Origin: JAWLCA01 sp050485905
Lineage (GTDB): Bacteria; Pseudomonadota; Alphaproteobacteria; Rhodobacterales; Rhodobacteraceae
Reading direction: 5' to 3'
Length of the DNA stretch: 10,837 nucleotides
Assembly: GCA_050485905.1 (NCBI GenBank)
Contig: JBJHCH010000122.1
Span: forward strand, 1-10,837
Position numbers and translations under genes: made by a program. This document shows positions 5,022-10,837 of the stretch, one piece after another; positions within the stretch are counted from its first letter, which is position 1; the number at the start of each line of letters is the position of its first letter. The notes beneath the pieces were generated by a model. That model was not told the origin of the DNA and ran no database searches. It worked only from the letters and a program-made list of their open reading frames with translations.

Positions 5022-6527
5022 ATGGATTTCGGTTTCACCATGGCGGCCTACGCGGTCGCAACGGTCCTGTTCGTGCTCTCGCTCGGGGGCTTGTCGAACC
5101 AGGAGAAGGCCAAGCGCGCGGTCTGGTACGGCATCGTCGGCATGGCGGTGGCGATTGTCGCCACGATGATCGGCCCGGGCAGCGGGCTTTGGGCGCTGTC
5201 TCTGATCCTGATCGCGCTGGGCGGGGTCGTGGGCTGGCAACTGGCCACGCGGGTGCAGATGACCCAGATGCCAGAACTTGTGGCGATCATGCACAGCCTC
5301 GTGGGCCTTGCTGCGGTCTTCGTCGGTCTGAACGCGCATCTGGAGATCGGCCGCGTCGCGTCGGATTTCGCCGCGGCCACGCTGCCTTTTCCGCAACCGG
5401 CGGGGCCAATGTCGACCGCTGCCTATCAGCTCTGGCTGGGCATGACCGACTTTGCCATGATCATCGGCAAGAAGACCGCGGTAGAGGTCACGATTCTGCG
5501 CATTGAACTGATGCTGGGCATCTGGATCGGCGCGGTCACTTTCACCGGCTCGGTCGTGGCCTATGGCAAGCTGGCGGGCCGGATCGGCAGCGCGCCGGTG
5601 CAACTGCCCGGCGGGCATCTGCTGAACGCGGCCGCGGCGGGGCTTTCGGTGGTCTTTGCGGCGCTCTACCTCGTCTGGGCCGGCAGCCCGGCGGCATCGC
5701 TTCTGGCGCTGATCGTGCTGACGGCGCTTGCGCTTTTCATCGGCTATCACCTGATCATGGGCATCGGCGGGGCCGACATGCCGGTCGTCGTGTCGATGCT
5801 GAACAGCTATTCCGGCTGGGCGGCGGCGGCCATCGGCTTCAGCCTTGGCAACGAATTGCTGATCGTGGTCGGCGCGCTTGTGGGTTCGTCGGGGGCGATC
5901 CTCTCCTACATCATGTGCAAGGCGATGAACCGTAGCTTCGTCAGCGTGATTCTGGGCGGCTTTGGCGGCACCTCTGGCCCGCAGATGGAGGTGGAGGGCG
6001 AGCAGATCGCCATCGACGCCAGCGGCGTGGCCGCGGCGCTGAACGATGCCGACTCGGTCATCATCGTGCCCGGCTATGGTATGGCGGTGGCCCAGGCGCA
6101 GCAATCGGTCAGCGAACTGACCCGCAAGCTGCGCGCCAAGGGCAAGACCGTCCGCTTCGGCATCCACCCCGTTGCCGGCCGCCTGCCGGGGCACATGAAC
6201 GTGCTGCTGGCCGAGGCCAAGGTGCCCTATGACATCGTGCTGGAGATGGACGAGATCAACGACGATTTCCCGCAGACCGACGTGGCCATCGTCATCGGCT
6301 CGAACGACATCGTCAATCCGGCCGCGCAGGAAGACCCGAACAGCCCCATCGCCGGGATGCCGGTGCTGGAGGTCTGGAAGGCAAAGCAGGTCTTCGTGTC
6401 CAAACGCGGTCAGGGCACCGGCTATTCGGGCATCGAGAACCCGCTGTTCTACAAGGAGAACACGCGGATGTTCTATGGCGATGCGAAGAAATCGCTCGAT
6501 GCGCTGCTACCGCTGATCGACGACTGA
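5022..6527 (+). CDS. pntB: NAD(P)+ transhydrogenase subunit beta (PntB), with an insertion
   Basis: PntB supplies the rest of the proton-conducting membrane domain and NADP(H)-binding domain III. The 501-residue product has its membrane part at residues about 1-310. His91, Asp252 and Asn261 correspond to E. coli His91, Asp213 and Asn222, which are needed for proton translocation. Domain III (about 325-501) shows G351-Y-G-M-A-V-A-Q, the G-R-L-P-G-H-M-N-V loop (386-394), Y403-D-I-V-L-E-M-D-E-I-N-D and G426-S-N-D-I-V-N-P. From memory E. coli PntB is 462 residues; the extra length falls at about residues 111-155, between the helix carrying His91 and the next conserved helix, and moves later key residues by 39. 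The start has GGAG at 5009-5012. It is in an operon with pntA, which has no terminator in the 19-bp gap. Confidence 0.95.
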   Translation: MDFGFTMAAYAVATVLFVLSLGGLSNQEKAKRAVWYGIVGMAVAIVATMIGPGSGLWALSLILIALGGVVGWQLATRVQMTQMPELVAIMHSLVGLAAVFVGLNAHLEIGRVASDFAAATLPFPQPAGPMSTAAYQLWLGMTDFAMIIGKKTAVEVTILRIELMLGIWIGAVTFTGSVVAYGKLAGRIGSAPVQLPGGHLLNAAAAGLSVVFAALYLVWAGSPAASLLALIVLTALALFIGYHLIMGIGGADMPVVVSMLNSYSGWAAAAIGFSLGNELLIVVGALVGSSGAILSYIMCKAMNRSFVSVILGGFGGTSGPQMEVEGEQIAIDASGVAAALNDADSVIIVPGYGMAVAQAQQSVSELTRKLRAKGKTVRFGIHPVAGRLPGHMNVLLAEAKVPYDIVLEMDEINDDFPQTDVAIVIGSNDIVNPAAQEDPNSPIAGMPVLEVWKAKQVFVSKRGQGTGYSGIENPLFYKENTRMFYGDAKKSLDALLPLIDD

Positions 6528-6534
6528 CCTTGTG

Positions 6535-6559
6535 CCGCGCCCACTCGGGTGCGGCGCGG
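6535..6559 (+). terminator. Strong hairpin after pntB, probable operon end
   Basis: Beginning 8 bp after the pntB stop, CCGCGCC and CAC pair with GTG and GGCGCGG around a TCGG loop, with one bulged C at 6552: a 10-bp GC-rich stem. No T-run follows, so it is a weak match to a classical terminator, but its position fits the end of the pntAB transcript or a 3' stabilising stem. Confidence 0.4.
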
Positions 6560-6562
6560 GGG

Positions 6563-6595
6563 CCACGGCGACGTGCTTCGCCGCGGGTGCCGTGG
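6563..6595. repeat. Second inverted repeat in the pntB-DUF3422 gap
   Basis: CCACGGC (6563-6569) pairs with GCCGTGG (6589-6595). A competing inner stem, GGCGA (6567-6571) with TCGCC (6578-6582), overlaps the left arm, so the two folds exclude each other in part. The role is unknown. Confidence 0.35.
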
Positions 6596-6620
6596 ACTTC
6601 GGAAGGTTTCCGATTATCCT
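6593..6620 (+). promoter_or_regulatory. Candidate promoter for the DUF3422 gene, spacer filled by an inverted repeat
   Basis: TGGACT (6593-6598) and TATCCT (6615-6620) match 4 of 6 bases each of the housekeeping -35 and -10 boxes, with a 16-base spacer. The spacer is almost entirely the inverted repeat TCGGAA-GGT-TTCCGA (6599-6613), so it could hold a repressor or a MerR-like activator. Transcription would start near 6627, about 20 bases before the ATG at 6648. This is a prediction from pattern only. Confidence 0.3.
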
Positions 6621-6647
6621 GCGGTGCAGCATCGAAGGGGGCGCGCC

Positions 6648-7931
6648 ATGACGCCGATCGAGGACCACCCGCTGCGCTATGCGCTGGCGAACGAGTTGCA
6701 CGCGCGGCCCTTCCCCTCGCTTGAAGCGCCGTGCCACGCGATCTTCGTTGCGATCAAGCAATCCGAGGATGCCGCGGGCCGCGACCGGGGGCTGGACCGC
6801 GCCCATCTGCTGGCGCTGCTGGATCGGTTCGGCGCCAGCCACCCTTCGCCCGGTGCCACGCATTATTTCGGCGACATCGGCAAGCACAAGCTGAAGTGGG
6901 AGAACCACACCGAATTCGTGACCTACAGCGCCTTTGCCGCCGGCGTGGCCGACCGACCCTTTGACCCCACCCGCTACGATGCCTTTCCCGACGACTGGCT
7001 GGCGCAGGCGCCGGGTGTTCGCATGACCTCGGTCCTGATCCGGGTGGAACCGATGCCAGAGGATGAGGCGACGATCGGCGTGAAACTGGCGGACTGGTTC
7101 GTGCCCGAAAGCCTGGCCTGCAGCCGGGTTCTGGATGGCACCGCAATCATCGCCAGCGATTTCCGAATCGACGGCGCAGGCCATATCCGCATGGCAGTGT
7201 TCGTGCGGCCCGACGCGGGCGCGCGCCGGGTCGGGCGGATCGTGCAGCGCCTGTGCGAGATCGAGACCTACAAGACGATGTCGATGCTGGGGCTGTCGCG
7301 CACCCGGCAGCTTTCGCCTCGGATGGGAGAGTTGGACGTGCAGCTGTCGCAGCTGGTGGGCGACCTGTCCGGCAGCGACGGCAGCGCGGATCGAACCTTG
7401 CAGGAACTGCTCGCGATCTCGGCGGAGCTTGAGCAACTGCTGGTGCAATCATCCTTCCGCTTCGGCGCGACCGGGGCCTATGAGGCGCTGGTGAACCAGC
7501 GTATTCGCGTGCTGCGCGAAGAACGGTTCGAAGGGCGACAGACATTTGGCGAGTTCATGATGCGGCGCTACGATCCCGCCATGCGGACCACGAAGTCGGC
7601 CGAGGGGCGGCTGCAGTCGCTGGCCGAGCGTGCGGCGCGTGCGGGGGATTTGCTGCGCACGCGCGTCGATGTGGAACGCTCGGCCCAGAACCAGAAGCTG
7701 CTGGAAAGCATGGATCACCGCGCCGACATGCAATTGCGCCTGCAGCGGACGGTCGAGGGGCTGTCGGTGGTGGCAATCAGCTACTACGCGGTCAATCTTG
7801 CCAGCTATCTGGCGCTGCCAGCGGCAGAGCCGCTGGGTCTGTCCAAGACCGTGGTGACGGCCGCGCTCACTCTGCCGGTAGTGCTGCTTGTCTGGTCGAT
7901 GGTGCGCCGGATCCGGCGGAAGATCGAGTGA
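6648..7931 (+). CDS. DUF3422 family membrane-anchored protein
   Basis: The 427-residue product matches the DUF3422 family of predicted membrane-anchored proteins, whose function is not established. The N-terminus H-P-L-R-Y-A-L-A-N-E-L-H-A-R-P-F is typical of the family. A large soluble part (to about 315) is followed by a long charged helical region likely to be a coiled coil (about 317-370) and two membrane helices close to the C-terminus (about 371-392 and 400-419), ending in the basic tail R-R-I-R-R-K-I-E. This tail-anchored hairpin suggests that most of the protein is cytoplasmic. The ATG at 6648 has AGGGGG six bases upstream; an in-frame ATG at 6549 lies within the hairpin region after pntB and is unlikely. 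The 3' end overlaps the convergent transporter gene by 65 bp. A role linked to the neighbouring transhydrogenase is possible but unproven. Confidence 0.85.
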   Translation: MTPIEDHPLRYALANELHARPFPSLEAPCHAIFVAIKQSEDAAGRDRGLDRAHLLALLDRFGASHPSPGATHYFGDIGKHKLKWENHTEFVTYSAFAAGVADRPFDPTRYDAFPDDWLAQAPGVRMTSVLIRVEPMPEDEATIGVKLADWFVPESLACSRVLDGTAIIASDFRIDGAGHIRMAVFVRPDAGARRVGRIVQRLCEIETYKTMSMLGLSRTRQLSPRMGELDVQLSQLVGDLSGSDGSADRTLQELLAISAELEQLLVQSSFRFGATGAYEALVNQRIRVLREERFEGRQTFGEFMMRRYDPAMRTTKSAEGRLQSLAERAARAGDLLRTRVDVERSAQNQKLLESMDHRADMQLRLQRTVEGLSVVAISYYAVNLASYLALPAAEPLGLSKTVVTAALTLPVVLLVWSMVRRIRRKIE

Positions 7932-8946
7932 GCAGCATATCGGTCAGGCGTCCGCCCAGGGCGATGGCCGCCAGCGCCAGCAGGGCCGCGACCGACAGCG
8001 TCGGAATGCCCGACAGCCCCGCACCCAGCGTGCAGCCACCCGCCAGCACCCCGCCAAACCCCATCAGCGCCGCGCCGGACAGGTAGCGCCCGGTCTCGCG
8101 CGGGCTGGAAAAGCTCTGCCAGGCGAACTGGCGCAGGGCGAGCGTCAGCAACAGGCTGCCGAGCAGCGTACCCGCGACCAGCCCGACGCCGAAGTTCGGC
8201 GTGATCGAGGTGGCGGCGATGCCGTAGAACAGCGTATCCGCCCAAGGCGCGGTGTAGGAGATCGCCTCGACCGGGATCGGGTCGAAATCGTCCTGCAGAA
8301 CAAGGCCCGTGCCGACCCAGGCAATCGGCACCAGAAGGCCGATCAGCGCGCCAAGCACCAGCCCGCGCGGCCCGGCGCCCGACCGAAGGGCGACCGCGAG
8401 CGCGACAAAGGCCAGCGCGGCGGCCCACAGGACCGCCCCACCGGGCAGGGCAGAAAGGCTGGCGAAGTCACCAAGCGGCAGGCGCAGGTCGCCCGCCGCT
8501 GTGCGCAGCGGGGCGAACACGCCGCGCATGGTCGCATGGGCAACGATGGCAAGCGTCAATAGCACCAGAACCGCGCGCAGGTTGCCAGTGCCCGAAAGCA
8601 CCGTCAGCCGTGACACGCAGCCCCGCGCCAGAACCATGCCCGCCCCGAACATCAGCCCGCCCAGCACGATCGCCACCACCGGCAGGTTCGCATCGAGGAA
8701 GCGGTGACCGGCAAGGTCGATCATCCCCGCCAGGCTGGCCGCCTGCGTGCCGGTCACCGCGACCGCCAGCGCCATCAGCCAGACCCCCAGCGCCGGGCGC
8801 CGCTCCTCCACGGGGCCGGCGACGGCGCGGCGAAAACAGAAACGAGAGGCATTCGCCAGCGCACCGAAGGCAAGCCCGATAAACAGGCCGAACCACGCGC
8901 TGGCCGCGCGCGGGTCAAGGGTTTCGAACCCGAGGCTTTCGAACAT
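7867..8946 (-). CDS. YeeE/YedE family transporter (sulfur-compound uptake)
   Basis: The 359-residue integral membrane protein has about nine hydrophobic segments and the cysteine motifs of the YeeE/YedE family: S-R-F-C37-F-R-R, A-R-G-C110-V-S-R-L with a following G-T-G-N, and G-G-C305-T-L-G-A-G-L-S-G. In the characterised member TsuA, conserved cysteines line the path for thiosulfate uptake; the substrate here may be thiosulfate or another reduced sulfur compound and cannot be told from sequence. The protein looks like a fusion of two YeeE halves in one chain. I chose the ATG at 8946, preceded by AGGTG, over one 33 bp upstream at 8979 that has no clear ribosome site; that longer form would add 11 residues. 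The last 20 or so residues (R-S-S-A-G-S-G-A-P...) are hydrophilic and lie in the 65-bp overlap with DUF3422. No sulfur-metabolism partner or regulator gene is adjacent in the window. Confidence 0.85.
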   Translation of the reverse strand: MFESLGFETLDPRAASAWFGLFIGLAFGALANASRFCFRRAVAGPVEERRPALGVWLMALAVAVTGTQAASLAGMIDLAGHRFLDANLPVVAIVLGGLMFGAGMVLARGCVSRLTVLSGTGNLRAVLVLLTLAIVAHATMRGVFAPLRTAAGDLRLPLGDFASLSALPGGAVLWAAALAFVALAVALRSGAGPRGLVLGALIGLLVPIAWVGTGLVLQDDFDPIPVEAISYTAPWADTLFYGIAATSITPNFGVGLVAGTLLGSLLLTLALRQFAWQSFSSPRETGRYLSGAALMGFGGVLAGGCTLGAGLSGIPTLSVAALLALAAIALGGRLTDMLLTRSSAGSGAPSTRQAALPAE

Positions 8947-9088
8947 GGTGCACCTGAATGCTTGCGATTGATCGGCCATCTGGACCGGACCAGCCAGAAC
9001 GGCAAGGTCGCGCGCGCGCGAAGGCGGCGGTGCATCGGGAACAACGTTCGGGAAAGCGGATGTCTTGAGGATAGATGTTCCAGTAGGG

Positions 9089-9148
9089 CGCCTGTCGCAG
9101 AACAGGCGGCGCGAAGGGTGGAAGCCCGCCGCGACGGGCTTCTTATTT
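9089..9148 (+). ncRNA. Candidate small RNA 3' end: two hairpins and a T-rich tail
   Basis: On the + strand, CGCCTGT-CGCAGA-ACAGGCG (9089-9108, 7-bp stem) is followed by GAAGCCCG-CCGCGA-CGGGCTTC (9121-9142, 8-bp stem) and TTATTT (9143-9148). The second hairpin plus T-rich tail is the best intrinsic terminator in the window and it points in the + direction, where no + strand gene precedes it. A short RNA starting around 9050-9080 would explain it, but I see no convincing promoter. The other reading is that the hairpin ends the dppC transcript from the opposite strand. Confidence 0.3.
9121..9148. terminator. Intrinsic terminator hairpin downstream of dppC (best T-tail on + strand)
   Basis: The 8-bp stem GAAGCCCG/CGGGCTTC lies 17 bp beyond the dppC stop, the right place to end the dpp transcript on the minus strand. 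On that strand, however, the hairpin is followed by CACCC, while the T-rich TTATTT is on the + strand. It may work in both directions. Confidence 0.5.
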
Positions 9149-9159
9149 CCGCTGCAGGC

Positions 9160-10089
9160 TCAGCGCCCCCGGATGCGCGGGTCGAGCGCGTCGCGCAGCC
9201 CGTCGCCGATGAAGTTCACCGACAGCACGGTGAGCGAGATCAGAACCCCCGGCCAGACCACGCGGGCCGGATACTGCTCGATCCAGTCGCGCCCGTCATA
9301 GAGGATCCGCCCCCAGGTGGGGAAATCCGGCGGGAAGCCGAGGCCGAGGAACGACAGCGCGGATTCGGTGATGATTGCCGAGGCGATACCAAGCGTGGCT
9401 GACACCATGATCGGCGACAGCACGTTCGGGAGGATGTGCCGCGTCGTGATGCGCCGTGCCGGCGTGCCGATGGACCGCGCGGCCAGCACGAATTCGCGCT
9501 CCTTCAGGGCCAGCACGTCGCCCCGTACGATCCGCGCTGTCTGCATCCAGCTTGTGACCGCGATGGCCACGACGATCAGGATGAAGACACCAGACGCCTG
9601 TCCGAACAACCCCTCCAGCACATCGCGGAACAGCGCCACCAGGATCAGCAGCAGCGGCAGCAGCGGCAGCGCAAGGAACAGGTCGGTCAGTCGCATCAGC
9701 GGGCTGTCCAGCAGGCGGAAGTAGCCCGCCAGCACCCCGATCAGCGTGCCGAGGACGAGGCCGAGGAACATCGCCGTCAGCCCCACCAGCACGGATATGC
9801 GACCGCCGTGCATCATCCGCGCCAGCAGGTCGCGGCCCAACTGGTCGGTCCCCATCGGATGCGTCCAGCTTGACCCCTGGTTGCGCGCGCGGATGTCGAT
9901 AAGCCCAGGATCGACCTGCCAGATCCACGGCCCGGCGGTCACGAACAGGATGATCGAGATGAACACGATCATGCCGCCCAAGGCGCCCTTGTGGGTCTTG
10001 AACTGGTCCCAGACGTCCCACCACTGGTTGCGGGGGGGGCGGAACGCCTGTTCCGGCGTGAACGGCTTGTGGGCGGCTGTCTCAGTCAT
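9160..10089 (-). CDS. dppC: ABC transporter permease, DppC/OppC family
   Basis: This 309-residue inner-membrane protein is one of the two permeases of a dipeptide/oligopeptide/nickel-type importer. The N-terminus (about 15-60) is the OppC_N region with its first membrane helix at about 37-57. Then comes the family hallmark H77-P-M-G-T-D-Q-L-G-R-D-L-L-A-R-M, just before the transport domain. Further helices lie at about 98-122, 134-154, 167-185, 226-247 and 278-297. The EAA loop that docks on the ATPase subunits is at about 198-222 (E-F-V-L-A-A-R-S-I-G then R-H-I-L-P-N). The protein ends in L-D-P-R-I-R-G-R, also typical. Its ATG overlaps the dppB stop by 8 bp (ATGACTGA), so the two are probably translationally coupled. 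The symbol names the family; the substrate is not known, and no ATPase gene follows directly after dppC. Confidence 0.92.
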   Translation of the reverse strand: MTETAAHKPFTPEQAFRPPRNQWWDVWDQFKTHKGALGGMIVFISIILFVTAGPWIWQVDPGLIDIRARNQGSSWTHPMGTDQLGRDLLARMMHGGRISVLVGLTAMFLGLVLGTLIGVLAGYFRLLDSPLMRLTDLFLALPLLPLLLILVALFRDVLEGLFGQASGVFILIVVAIAVTSWMQTARIVRGDVLALKEREFVLAARSIGTPARRITTRHILPNVLSPIMVSATLGIASAIITESALSFLGLGFPPDFPTWGRILYDGRDWIEQYPARVVWPGVLISLTVLSVNFIGDGLRDALDPRIRGR

Positions 10090-10837
10090 AGCGGATCCGG
10101 GGATCGAGGATGCCGTAGAGCACGTCGGCGATCAGGTTGAACAGCACGATCAGAATGGCGAAGATGAAGGTGATCGTCTGCACCATCGGCCAGTCGCTGA
10201 CGTAGATGGCGCGGATCAGCGCATCGCCCAACCCGTTCACGCGAAAGATCTGCTCGGTGATGATCGCGCCGGTAAAGACGGTGGGAATGCCGATGGCGAT
10301 CACCGTCACGACCGGGATCATCGAGTTGCGCAGCACATGGATCAGCACCACCGTCTGCTCGCGCAACCCCTTGGCCCGCGCGGTGCGCACGTAGTCCTGG
10401 TTAAGGTTGTCCAGCATCGAGGCGCGCATGAAGCGGCTGATCTGGCTGGCGTTGTAGAGCGCGAGCACCGCGACCGGCATGATGATCTGCCGCACCTGGC
10501 GCATGAAGCTGTCCCAGTCGGTCACGCGCAGGGTGGTGTCGTACATCGACGGGAACCAGCCCAGCCAGACCGAGAAGATCAGGATGAAAACGACCCCGGT
10601 GAAGAAGGTTGGGACCGAGAACCCGACCATCGAGACGAAGGTGCCGGCCTGGTCGAACCACGAATACTGCCGGTAGGCCGAGATCACGCCGATCGGCAGC
10701 GCGATCAGGATGCCGAACAGATAGCCCAGCCCCACGACCCACAGGGTCTGCGGGATGCGCTGGATGATGATGTCGCCCACGGGAGAGCGCGTCTGCCACG
10801 ACAGGATCCGCGGCCCCTCGGGCGCGATGTTCCAGCC
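10082..10837 (-). CDS. dppB: ABC transporter permease, DppB/OppB family (5' end outside window)
   Basis: The frame is open to the right edge and gives the last 251 residues; about 70-90 N-terminal residues, including the first membrane helix, are missing. An in-frame GTG at 10778-10780 is not the start, because the protein continues upstream (S-P-V-G-D-I-I-I-Q-R-I-P-Q-T-L is normal DppB interior). Five hydrophobic segments can be seen, together with the EAA loop Q-D-Y-V-R-T-A-R-A-K-G-L then H-V-L-R-N-S-M-I-P, the F-T-G-A-I-I-T-E-Q-I-F segment, and the C-terminal L-D-P-R-I-R-Y. It forms a heterodimer with DppC in the inner membrane. The substrate-binding protein gene is expected further right, outside the window, so the substrate cannot be inferred. 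Confidence 0.92.
   Translation of the reverse strand, partial: GWNIAPEGPRILSWQTRSPVGDIIIQRIPQTLWVVGLGYLFGILIALPIGVISAYRQYSWFDQAGTFVSMVGFSVPTFFTGVVFILIFSVWLGWFPSMYDTTLRVTDWDSFMRQVRQIIMPVAVLALYNASQISRFMRASMLDNLNQDYVRTARAKGLREQTVVLIHVLRNSMIPVVTVIAIGIPTVFTGAIITEQIFRVNGLGDALIRAIYVSDWPMVQTITFIFAILIVLFNLIADVLYGILDPRIRYD

Larger units (their letters stand above)
8947..9159. other. Spacer between the YeeE gene and dppC
   Basis: These 213 bp carry no convincing gene. They should hold the promoter of the YeeE gene (minus strand), but I see no box pair good enough to call. Contents: an alternating (CG)6 run at 9009-9020 flanked by T and A, and two hairpins at 9089-9108 and 9121-9142. Open frames crossing this gap are shadows of the genes on either side. 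Confidence 0.5.

Noticed and set aside
3425..5041. A 538-codon minus-strand open frame opposite pntA
   Set aside because: Rich in His, Asp, Arg and Gly with no recognisable fold; it mirrors pntA codon structure and is a shadow.
4959..6194. A 411-codon minus-strand open frame opposite pntB
   Set aside because: Arg/His/Asp-rich shadow of a membrane protein gene, with no hydrophobic segments or motif.
6507..7448. A 313-codon minus-strand open frame opposite DUF3422
   Set aside because: The composition is that of an antisense shadow, and it runs through the hairpin-rich spacer after pntB.
7888..8562. A 224-codon + strand open frame opposite the YeeE gene
   Set aside because: Gln/Arg-rich, no motif, antisense to a well-supported membrane transporter.
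9050..9150. A tRNA or known riboswitch in the spacer before dppC
   Set aside because: No cloverleaf, T-loop or CCA end can be drawn, and I found no match to riboswitch cores I know; only two simple hairpins are present.
1..10837. A mobile element, phage remnant, CRISPR array, toxin-antitoxin pair or defence system
   Set aside because: No transposase, integrase, terminal repeats, spaced repeats or defence domains were seen. All large genes are housekeeping metabolism or transport.

Overview
The window is a stretch of chromosome from a high-GC alphaproteobacterium, most likely in the Rhodobacterales (Rhodobacter/Paracoccus-like). This rests on the strongly GC-rich codon third positions, a GapR-type (DUF2312/UPF0335) nucleoid protein, a PntA of E. 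coli-like layout next to PntB, and a DUF3422 protein. I infer the order only; genus cannot be told from the sequence. It holds ten genes: eight complete and two cut by the window edges. I see no transposase, integrase, tRNA, rRNA, CRISPR array or phage gene, and codon use looks uniform, so this reads as core chromosome.

Left part (1-2574, + strand): the C-terminal end of a DksA/TraR-type C4 zinc-finger protein, a 65-residue unknown protein just behind it, then a 710-residue fused enoyl-CoA hydratase/3-hydroxyacyl-CoA dehydrogenase (FadJ/FadB type) for fatty-acid beta-oxidation. All catalytic residues of both halves are present.

Middle (2575-6527): a convergent intergenic region with a 20-bp perfect palindrome, a 71-residue two-helix membrane protein on the minus strand, a divergent region very rich in C on the + strand (possible G-quadruplexes on the minus strand), the gapR homologue, and then pntA-pntB. 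The last two encode the proton-translocating NAD(P)+ transhydrogenase, which uses the proton-motive force to reduce NADP+ with NADH. A promoter with phased direct repeats and a leader hairpin can be proposed in front of pntA.

Right part (6528-10837): a hairpin-rich spacer, a DUF3422 membrane-anchored protein (+), a YeeE/YedE-family sulfur-compound transporter (minus) whose 3' end overlaps DUF3422 by 65 bp, a 213-bp spacer with two hairpins and a T-rich tail, and the permease genes dppC and dppB (minus, 8-bp overlap) of a peptide/nickel-type ABC importer. dppB runs off the right edge.

The window is mostly ordinary metabolism and transport. I found no convincing new multi-gene system. What deserves a second look is mostly in the non-coding gaps: palindromes, a G-quadruplex-prone tract, a possible small RNA, and an inverted repeat that fills a promoter spacer. 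A roughly 39-residue insertion in PntB is also worth checking.
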